In this document: one piece after another, positions 33,580 to 39,631 of the stretch
How the letters are laid out: every line of letters starts with the position of its first letter
Numbering within the stretch: position 1 is the stretch's first letter
NCBI GenBank assembly: GCA_040905285.1
Contig: JBBDRV010000111.1
Span: 1-39,631 of the forward strand
From: JBBDRV01 sp040905285
Lineage (GTDB): Bacteria; Bacteroidota; Rhodothermia; Balneolales; Balneolaceae
Length of the DNA: 39,631 nucleotides
Direction of reading: 5' to 3'
The notes under the pieces: generated by a model
Seen by the model: only the letters and a program-made list of their open reading frames with translations
Told to the model about the DNA's origin: nothing
Database searches by the model: none
Program-made: the position numbers and the translations under genes

Positions 33580-34491
33580 CTATTCCGCTTCTGAACCTTC
33601 ATCCAGAAGACCCAGTATTATATCAGTCACGTCCATAATGGAGTGCGCCTTTTTTATCCCAGAAACATTCCCTCCGTATGCAATGAGCGGAACAGGATTC
33701 CGGGTGTGGGTTTTGACTGAAAGATCCTCCAGGTTTCCATGATCACTGCAGATAATCAGGTGGTCGCTATTCTCTTTATACTGGATTATGTGATTAATGA
33801 ACCTGTTTAGAATGTTCAGTACCACCAGACTTTCTTCAAGTCTCATGCTGTGCCCGGCCTTGTCGGTAAGATAATATTCAAACATTGTCAGATCATAGCT
33901 TTCGGCCACCTTCAAAAATCTTCCCGCCGCTTCCTCGGCTGTTATTTCCTTCACATCCGAATGAAGATGTGTCCCCCACACCTCCTGGGTAATATCCGCC
34001 GTTATCGCTCTCCCTTCTGTCACTTCTTTCATACGGTTCAGTCTCTGTCCTGCCGAAGATGCCATCAGTGTCGTGCAGGTCCATCTATTCCTCCTGCTCA
34101 TTTTTTCAAAAAAAATATCCGGATATCCATTGATGAAATGCGGCTTTAACCCCTTTTCCAATACCTTCTGAAACAGGCTCTCCTCTTCCAGCAGAAACCG
34201 GGTACGGGAATGAGGGAACGGGCCGAAGTGGCGGCCGATAAGCTTCGAGGCATTTCCACCGGAGAACAGCGATGCCTGTCCCGTGCCGCTCTGCGGCAAT
34301 CCCCTGACATCCAGTGTTGCGTCTACCGCTCTGAAAATAAGATCCTTCGCAGATACGGGTTTCGCCCCGCTGTTCAGTCCCTGGCCTCCTGTCAATTTCA
34401 TAAGGGAATCCCATTCCGGTCTGCACAGGGGATTATATTCACCGTATTCTCCCACCCCGATCCCGTCAATAAAGAGAAAAAGTACGCTCAT
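33580..34491 (-). CDS. Alkaline-phosphatase-superfamily metalloenzyme (phosphoglycerate/phosphopentomutase-like)
   Basis: A 303-residue cytoplasmic protein of the superfamily with binuclear metal sites. MSVLFLFIDGIGVGEYGEYN gives the first metal Asp (Asp9), and LPQSGTGQASLFSGGNAS gives the likely phosphorylated Thr70. CSDHGNLEDLSVKTHTRNPV provides the second metal ligands (DH and H). FEYYLTDKAGHSMR supplies the Asp and His of the other site. The length is shorter than cofactor-independent phosphoglycerate mutase, so it is not called as that enzyme. The substrate is unknown. The start overlaps the dtd stop by four bases. Confidence 0.8.
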   Translation of the reverse strand: MSVLFLFIDGIGVGEYGEYNPLCRPEWDSLMKLTGGQGLNSGAKPVSAKDLIFRAVDATLDVRGLPQSGTGQASLFSGGNASKLIGRHFGPFPHSRTRFLLEEESLFQKVLEKGLKPHFINGYPDIFFEKMSRRNRWTCTTLMASSAGQRLNRMKEVTEGRAITADITQEVWGTHLHSDVKEITAEEAAGRFLKVAESYDLTMFEYYLTDKAGHSMRLEESLVVLNILNRFINHIIQYKENSDHLIICSDHGNLEDLSVKTHTRNPVPLIAYGGNVSGIKKAHSIMDVTDIILGLLDEGSEAE

Positions 34492-34931
34492 TCCTTTTCT
34501 ATCAGGATGGTTACCGGTCCGTTATTTACCAGTTCTATATCCATCGCCGCACCAAAAACGCCCTCCTCAATATGGAGGTCCGACTGCTTTTTCAGATAGC
34601 GGATCATGTCTTCATACAGTGGTTCTGCATATTCAGGTTTTGCAGCTTCTGTAAAACCGGGCCGGGTTCCCCTCTTGATGTTACCGTAAAGGGTAAACTG
34701 GGAAACAACAAGAATGGACCCACCCACATCTTTTACAGATCTGTTCATTTTTCCTTCACTATCCTCAAAAACGCGCAGCTTTATTATTTTATCACTCACC
34801 CACTTTATCGTTTTAAAACTGTCCAGCCCGTGAATCCCTACCAGCAGCAACAGCCCTTCTCCAATTTGTCCCGCTACACGGCCCCCTGCCGATACTTTCG
34901 CACGACTGACCTTTTGTACAACTACTTTCAT
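34488..34931 (-). CDS. dtd: D-aminoacyl-tRNA deacylase (Dtd)
   Basis: Dtd hydrolyses D-aminoacyl-tRNA (and Gly-tRNA-Ala) and so proofreads chirality. The 147-residue product begins MKVVVQKVSRAKVSAGGRVA at the ATG at 34931; a longer frame to 35009 adds 26 unrelated residues and is rejected. The active-site motifs SQFTLYGNIKRG and VNNGPVTILIE are both intact. It is coupled to the metalloenzyme gene by an ATGA overlap. Its start faces the AT-rich spacer before purM. Confidence 0.95.
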   Translation of the reverse strand: MKVVVQKVSRAKVSAGGRVAGQIGEGLLLLVGIHGLDSFKTIKWVSDKIIKLRVFEDSEGKMNRSVKDVGGSILVVSQFTLYGNIKRGTRPGFTEAAKPEYAEPLYEDMIRYLKKQSDLHIEEGVFGAAMDIELVNNGPVTILIEKE

Positions 34932-35372
34932 ACGTGAACAACTGTGTTGATAATTAAACCGGAAAATGTTGATAAAGGAAAATGGCTGAAATAACAAGAA
35001 GTATTCCACATCAATTCACAAATAAAAGAGTCTTTCAACATTATTATCTGTTTCATACCCGTGTCGAAAACTATTCTCCCTATATATGTTCAACTCATGT
35101 GCTCGATGTGCATCCCCTGAATTAAATTATCTATGTAACTGTTTTTATTACACGTCTTATCCACCGTTTATTACACAACTATTGAATCCTTTTATCTCTG
35201 ACGTTACTAAAATTCTTATGAACATCTTAACATCCACCTACTACTTACTAAAAGGATTTCAAATTTTTTAACTCTTGTATTTTCCTGTTGAAAACTACCT
35301 TTATTCCTTTTCAGATAGGAAGAGTATTCTTTCTATATTTGAGTATTCCAATTATAAAAGACAACACAGACA
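34932..35372. other. AT-rich dtd/purM spacer with regularly spaced DnaA-box-like motifs, candidate oriC
   Basis: This 441-base divergent spacer is clearly richer in A and T than its surroundings. On the minus strand TTATCAACA occurs at 34945-34953 and 34967-34975, 22 bases apart. On plus TTATTACAC (35145-35153), TTATCCACC (35157-35165) and TTATTACAC (35168-35176) begin 12 and 11 bases apart, about one helical turn. The best of these are one mismatch from TTATNCACA. The parS sites are about 20 kb away. The motif evidence is modest. Confidence 0.4.
35334..35341 (+). promoter_or_regulatory. Candidate -7 promoter element of purM
   Basis: TATATTTG exactly matches the Bacteroidota -7 consensus TAnnTTTG and ends 31 bases before the purM start. 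No good -33 TTTG is present at the usual spacing. Confidence 0.4.
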
Positions 35373-36377
35373 GTGAGCAACAAATCATTTACATACAAAG
35401 ATGCCGGAGTCGATATCAGGGCGGGTGAAGAGCTGATTGACTCGGTCAAGGAAATTGTTAAAGGGACTCATAACAATCAGGTATTAACAAATATAGGTGG
35501 TTTTGGTGCTCTGTTTGCACCTGATCTTTCCGGATACAAAGAGCCTGTATTTGTAAGCAGCGTCGACGGGGTGGGAACGAAACTGATTGTTGCTTTCAAA
35601 GCGGAAAAGGTGGATACCATAGGAAAGGATCTTGTCAATCACTGTGTCAATGATATTGCGGTTTGTGGTGCAAAGCCGCTTTTTTTTCTGGACTATTTTT
35701 CGACAGGACGGTTGAACAAGGAAACGGGTTATCAGGTCATAAAAGGTTTTGCGGAGGCCTGCAGAGAAAACAGTCTGGCACTTATAGGGGGTGAAACAGC
35801 GGAAATGCCGGATCTGTACAAGGAAGGAGAGTTTGATCTGGCAGGTACGATAGTAGGTCTTGTTGACAGGGAAAATCTAATTTCAGGTGAAAAAATAAGG
35901 ACAGGGGATAAACTTATAGGAATTTCGAGTTCCGGTCTTCATACCAACGGCTATTCTCTTGCCCGGAAAGTGATTTTCAGCAAATACGGCATGGATGATT
36001 TTGCTGATGAACTGGATATGACAATCGGTGAAGCTCTCCTTGCTGTACATAAATCATATCTGTCAGTGATTGGAGAGTTAAAAGACCTGAAGGGTGTCAA
36101 CGGCTTTTCCCATATAACCGGGGGAGGTATTGAAGGAAATACGAGAAGAATTCTTCCTGACGGCCTGCACCTTTCAATCGATTGGAATTCCTGGAAACGC
36201 CCTTCCCTGTTTGAATTGATTCAGAAAACAGGAAATGTGCCGGAAAAAGACATGAGAGCAACCTTTAATCTTGGAATAGGACTGGTGGCGGTGGTCTCTC
36301 CCGCGGCAGAAGAAGATGTTTTATCAGCCATAGAGGCAGCCGGTGAGACCGCATTTTCTATCGGATCTGTAAAATGA
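35373..36377 (+). CDS. purM: Phosphoribosylformylglycinamidine cyclo-ligase (AIR synthetase)
   Basis: PurM closes the imidazole ring of AIR with ATP in purine synthesis. The 334-residue product reads TYKDAGVDIRAGEELIDSVK and SSVDGVGTKLIVAF. It also has GKDLVNHCVNDIAVCGAKPL, ALIGGETAEMPDLYKEGEFD and GSHITGGG-like FSHITGGGIEGNTRRILPDG, all PurM/PurL-superfamily signatures. It starts with GTG at 35373; no strong Shine-Dalgarno is seen, which is common in Bacteroidota. No other pur gene is adjacent, and a small AtuA-like gene follows after 16 bases. Confidence 0.96.
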   Translation: MSNKSFTYKDAGVDIRAGEELIDSVKEIVKGTHNNQVLTNIGGFGALFAPDLSGYKEPVFVSSVDGVGTKLIVAFKAEKVDTIGKDLVNHCVNDIAVCGAKPLFFLDYFSTGRLNKETGYQVIKGFAEACRENSLALIGGETAEMPDLYKEGEFDLAGTIVGLVDRENLISGEKIRTGDKLIGISSSGLHTNGYSLARKVIFSKYGMDDFADELDMTIGEALLAVHKSYLSVIGELKDLKGVNGFSHITGGGIEGNTRRILPDGLHLSIDWNSWKRPSLFELIQKTGNVPEKDMRATFNLGIGLVAVVSPAAEEDVLSAIEAAGETAFSIGSVK

Positions 36378-36393
36378 GTGGAAATATCCTCCC

Positions 36394-36753
36394 ATGAGTA
36401 AGACAAAGCTGATCGAAATCGCTTACGGCAGAAGCGGGGACAAGGGAAACAGCAGCAATATAGGGGTTATTGCAAGACATCCCGATATCTATCCTTTTTT
36501 AAGGGAAAATCTCACTCCGGAAGTTGTTAAAGAGCATATGAAACACATCTGCAAGGGAACTGTGGAACGGTATGAATTACCCAACGTGGCTGCTCTGAAC
36601 TTCGTTTTGAACAACAGCCTGGATGGAGGAGGAACCGTCTCTCTGAAACTTGACGCCCAGGGAAAAACCCATGCATCCACTCTGTTGAAAATGGAACTGG
36701 ATGTCCCGGATGAACTGATAAACCTGGTAAACCGGGAACGCAAAACCCCGTAA
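36394..36753 (+). CDS. Stand-alone AtuA-like ferredoxin-fold domain protein
   Basis: A 119-residue protein containing KLIEIAYGRSGDKGNSSNIG, IARHPDIYPFLRENLTPEVV and RYELPNVAALNFVLNNSLDG. These are the features of the C-terminal small domain of AtuA-type proteins (DUF1446 family, acyclic terpene utilisation). In many organisms this domain is fused to or adjacent to a large DUF1446 domain; here neither is present and purM precedes it. It may act with a distant partner. The function is unknown. The stop is 5 bases from the stop of the convergent lipoprotein gene. Confidence 0.75.
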   Translation: MSKTKLIEIAYGRSGDKGNSSNIGVIARHPDIYPFLRENLTPEVVKEHMKHICKGTVERYELPNVAALNFVLNNSLDGGGTVSLKLDAQGKTHASTLLKMELDVPDELINLVNRERKTP

Positions 36754-36758
36754 CGCTT

Positions 36759-37331
36759 TTACAGAAACTCTATCGGTATTTCAATTTTGGTGTTGTCCCA
36801 GGCAATGTACAGGGTCGTTCTGCCATTCTCCACCTCGTCAAAGGCAATGGTCATCGCTTCAATCACCGTCTCCGTTTCCCGGGCAGGTCGGTTAAAGCGT
36901 AAATAGTCCTGCTCTTCATCATAGTCAAAAGCTCCCCACTGTCCCAGTGCCGTATTCAGTATAACGGTCCATTCATCTTCCTGTGGTATCGTAAAAAGGG
37001 CATAGGTGCCGGCGTCCACGGGGTTTCCATCCATAAGAATATCGTCTGTTATTGTTATTTCCGTCGCTTCATTGGCACCTGTTCGCCACACGTCACCAAA
37101 CGGTTCCAGTTCGCCGAATATCGGCCGCCCTCTTTTATAGGGCTGTCCATAGACTACTTTAATGTATGTCCCCTCATGAGCGGCTGATGAGATGACGATA
37201 GGACTTTTTCTGTGTTCGACTACGGTATCATCCACCATTTCACTGGTCTCTTCACAGGAAGTTGTAAACGTGAGCAGGGAAAAAAACAGCAGAACGGGAA
37301 TGCTGATCGTAAAGTTGAATTGATTTTTCAT
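36759..37331 (-). CDS. DUF2911 family lipoprotein
   Basis: A 190-residue exported protein of the DUF2911 family, frequent in Bacteroidota and of unknown function. From the ATG at 37331 a hydrophobic leader (SIPVLLFFSLLTFTTS) precedes a cysteine, a probable although non-canonical lipobox. The domain is shown by VVYGQPYKRGRPIFGELEPF, WRTGANEATEITITDDILMD, GTYALFTIPQEDEWTVILNT and AWDNTKIEIPI. A longer frame to 37370 would add 13 residues before the leader and overlap the next gene; I consider it wrong. It follows the propeller/barrel gene with 11 bases between stop and start. Confidence 0.85.
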   Translation of the reverse strand: MKNQFNFTISIPVLLFFSLLTFTTSCEETSEMVDDTVVEHRKSPIVISSAAHEGTYIKVVYGQPYKRGRPIFGELEPFGDVWRTGANEATEITITDDILMDGNPVDAGTYALFTIPQEDEWTVILNTALGQWGAFDYDEEQDYLRFNRPARETETVIEAMTIAFDEVENGRTTLYIAWDNTKIEIPIEFL

Positions 37332-37342
37332 AGGGTATTTAA

Positions 37343-39631
37343 TTAAAACCGGCCTATAATTAAGCTCCATTGGTTACGTGAAGGTTCATAACCGAAACCT
37401 ACACCCAAATCGAATGAAAGATTGGATAGTTTTATCCTCGTCCTGATCCCGGCCCCGAGAGCCGTTCTTGAACGGTTGATAACATCCGTGAATGAATCCC
37501 GGGCCAGGTTTCCGGCCGTTTGACTGAATAATACAAAATAGATATTTGAAAGATAGACAGGAAAAAGCAGACCTCCATCATCGGGATATAAAAGAGGTAT
37601 TGTATATCGGGTACTTAAATACCCTATACGACCGATTCCTGCAAAAATCTCTTCACTGAATGCGTTTGAAAATAAATTTTGCCTTGAGTATGTGTTCAAT
37701 CCGGTTTGTAAAATAACCTGTCCACCTACCCGAAGCGACTGGTTCCATCTTTGAAGAGGTGAAAAGTAGTTGAACAGACCCAGACTTGTTCCTCTCCGGC
37801 CGCTGAAAGCACCCCTGTAAAGAGAGCCGTCCGTTTTAAAATTAAACGTGGACCCGTTCAGGTTATAATCCATCTGGCCAAAAAAGGTCCAGCCCTTGTT
37901 CGGTTGAACATCCCGTCTGAATTGACGGATCCTGTAATCCAGTAATATATGTAACGAGGTGGAATGAAGGGTTTTGAAAGAGGTAAGCGGACCGGATGAT
38001 AATCCGCTGCCTAAAAATCTGACACGGGACAAATTGTATTCAGGAGTAACCGAGAGGCGGGTAAACCGTGTATTACGTTCAAATGTAAAGTGGTAGGGGA
38101 TCTGAAGGGAAAAACCTGTATTCTGAAGGAGGAATCTGGAAAATTGAGCTGACTCCGGGCCACCATTCCGCAGGAGTGGGAATGACGGGCGGTTATAGCT
38201 GCTGACTCTGAAGCCCGGGTGGAAACCTGAATAGGTGTAGCTTGTATCATGCCAGGGTCGTTGATTCAGGTAACTTACAGAGGCAGAGTAGGTATGGATG
38301 GCAAGCGGATCCGTCGACATGAAGCTGAGGCCGTATTTATGCTTTCCGTTTGAAACCGATTCATAAAGGGGAAGTATGGTGCGCGGACTGAGCCAGGAGA
38401 AACCTGCCTGATAGGACTGCTGCTGCCAATTCGTTCCGGCAGACGCTTGATCCTGATCCGCCGGGCCTTTACTCATGCGGAGGAGTGGTGAAGAGGGGAC
38501 CCATTCATCAGGCGGAAGTATCCTGCCGGCAAAGCCGCTTCTCGTAAGAATAACCGGAATATGACGGTCTCCCTTATGGATGATATAGGCGATCCGGCTG
38601 CCATCAGGAGAATAACTCGCTTCAAAAGCATTAAATTTCGATTGTGTCACCTGTGTCACCCGGGCAGCCTCCGGTTCATATTCATATACATTCAGGTTTC
38701 CCGTGTGGTCGCTTGAGAAGAGCAGTTTCTTTTGGCTGCTGTGCCAGTCGAGATCAAAAACGGAGCCGTTTTCAAAAGCAATATCAGGCTCTCCTTTCAG
38801 ATTTTCCTGCAGGTCGCCACTGGGAGCAACCCACAGGGCCTGTACGCTGCCCTTCCTGGCGATAACGGCCACCAGGTTGTGGAGGGAATGCTGCCGGACC
38901 TCTTCGATTGTGGATGTGCCGTCTGTCTCCGCGAACGGCGTCAGGGATTCGTCACTCCTGTCTATGGACACGATCCGGTTCCCTGAACCGTGTGGCTGAA
39001 GGGCAAGCATCCGATTGCCCGGTGAAGGGGCAAAGAGCCGGTTGTCATGCGATACGGCTGATTTTTTTTGGGATTTCATATCAAACCGGAAAAGGCGGGC
39101 CCTGTAGGTGTTGTCATATCTGCCGTCAGTCACATAATCTGCAAAATACAGTTCCCCCCGGTTTCGGTCGAACGAAAACCTGAAATCCTCCACGCTTCGA
39201 TGCTCCAGCAGGAGATGAAAGTTCCTGACATCGAGGTTGTACAGATAAAATCCTGCAGGGGAATTGTAGAACATTCCGTGCATCAGAAGAGTCTGGTCGT
39301 CAATCCACAGGGGACGGCGGATATGAACACCTTTTTTTCCATGCAGTGCAAGTTCAGTAACCTCTGTTTCTGAAGCGGATTTCCCATGGAGGCTCTCTGT
39401 CCGGCGTGCCTGCAGATGGTCGGTAAATTGTGTGTAGAGCGTAGCCGGCCAGTGACCGGTACTTCGCTTCAGTGCATAACCGAATCCTAAAAAGGGCCAC
39501 TTGTAATGCCTTTCTATCGCCTCTTTCATGGCAGATTTCCCATGCTGTTGGTGTAGCCACTGTGAGAACTCATGGCCGCCGATATAATGTCTGTCGTTTG
39601 GCATAGTGGAGGTTGTTGAATGGACCAGCTG
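37343..39631 (-). CDS. TolB-like beta-propeller plus outer-membrane barrel protein, N-terminus beyond the window
   Basis: The frame is open from 39631 to the TGA side at 37343, so the 5' end is missing; an ATG at 39604 is probably internal. Visible order: a helical stretch YIGGHEFSQWLHQQHGKSAM typical of the end of gluzincin (peptidase MA-like) domains, then about 280 residues of PD40/TolB-like propeller. Propeller strands include FDLDWHSSQKKLLFSSDHTG and EASYSPDGSRIAYIIHKGDR. From about residue 380 there are many amphipathic strands ending in WSLIIGRF, a beta-barrel C-terminus. Such proteins are thought to work at the outer membrane; if a HExxH exists it lies outside the window. The role is unknown; a surface protease-transporter is one possibility. 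Confidence 0.75.
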   Translation of the reverse strand, partial: QLVHSTTSTMPNDRHYIGGHEFSQWLHQQHGKSAMKEAIERHYKWPFLGFGYALKRSTGHWPATLYTQFTDHLQARRTESLHGKSASETEVTELALHGKKGVHIRRPLWIDDQTLLMHGMFYNSPAGFYLYNLDVRNFHLLLEHRSVEDFRFSFDRNRGELYFADYVTDGRYDNTYRARLFRFDMKSQKKSAVSHDNRLFAPSPGNRMLALQPHGSGNRIVSIDRSDESLTPFAETDGTSTIEEVRQHSLHNLVAVIARKGSVQALWVAPSGDLQENLKGEPDIAFENGSVFDLDWHSSQKKLLFSSDHTGNLNVYEYEPEAARVTQVTQSKFNAFEASYSPDGSRIAYIIHKGDRHIPVILTRSGFAGRILPPDEWVPSSPLLRMSKGPADQDQASAGTNWQQQSYQAGFSWLSPRTILPLYESVSNGKHKYGLSFMSTDPLAIHTYSASVSYLNQRPWHDTSYTYSGFHPGFRVSSYNRPSFPLLRNGGPESAQFSRFLLQNTGFSLQIPYHFTFERNTRFTRLSVTPEYNLSRVRFLGSGLSSGPLTSFKTLHSTSLHILLDYRIRQFRRDVQPNKGWTFFGQMDYNLNGSTFNFKTDGSLYRGAFSGRRGTSLGLFNYFSPLQRWNQSLRVGGQVILQTGLNTYSRQNLFSNAFSEEIFAGIGRIGYLSTRYTIPLLYPDDGGLLFPVYLSNIYFVLFSQTAGNLARDSFTDVINRSRTALGAGIRTRIKLSNLSFDLGVGFGYEPSRNQWSLIIGRF

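Noticed and set aside
1..39631. GC-skew switch to locate the origin
   Set aside because: Counts on a handful of 60-base lines gave both signs in genes of the same strand. A real cumulative skew plot is needed.
1..39631. CRISPR array, prophage, insertion sequence or restriction/defence island
   Set aside because: No spaced direct repeats, transposase, integrase, phage or defence proteins were seen. The only defence-like item is the broken hicBA pair.

Overview
The window looks like a chromosomal contig, with one scaffold gap of 100 N, from a bacterium of the Bacteroidota in the broad sense. A Balneolota-like lineage is my best guess. The reasons are the rpmB-rpmG-DUF4295 cluster, a DUF2911 lipoprotein, FabI and short-type Adk of the Bacteroidota style, a TolB-propeller/beta-barrel surface protein, and promoter-like TAnnTTTG motifs. 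Almost everything is core metabolism, translation and chromosome maintenance. There is no prophage, CRISPR array or intact insertion sequence.

Layout. Positions 1-7844 carry a tight minus-strand string, yqeY-cvpA-tyrS-marR-comEC-xseB-dxs-queA, with queA running off the left edge. A terminator separates it from rpmB-rpmG-DUF4295 (7929-8519, minus). gyrB-gyrA follow on plus (8971-13410). Next come a WYL regulator and mnmG-rsmG on minus. rsmG contains two perfect parS (ParB) sites and one degenerate site. A decayed alpha/beta-hydrolase remnant and an AI-2E-family permease follow on plus, then an OmpR-type two-component pair on minus.

Positions 21180-23126 form a small accessory islet around tRNA-Asp. 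It holds a hicBA module whose toxin gene is frameshifted exactly at the catalytic GSH motif, one small hypothetical gene, a broken small ORF and three hairpins that look like terminators. From 23127 there is an outer-membrane barrel, a small conserved-looking protein and an MBL-fold hydrolase (plus), then fabI-ruvC-ruvA-manC (minus).

Positions 28801-33576 are the classic ffh-rpsP-rimM-trmD-rplS cluster plus adk. The S16 gene there has a very long acidic tail made of 114-bp tandem repeats, and the N gap lies inside this repeat. A phosphomutase-like metalloenzyme and dtd (minus) end at an AT-rich 441-bp spacer with DnaA-box-like motifs, followed by purM and a stand-alone AtuA-like small protein (plus). 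The right end has a DUF2911 lipoprotein and a large propeller/barrel protein that runs off the edge.

Functional picture. The two perfect parS sites next to mnmG-rsmG place this window in the centromere region, so near the replication origin. The AT-rich spacer 34932-35372 is the best origin candidate I see. I did not find a clearly new multigene system. The most interesting items are the parS/origin signals, the repeat-extended S16 with its assembly gap, and the disarmed HicA toxin.
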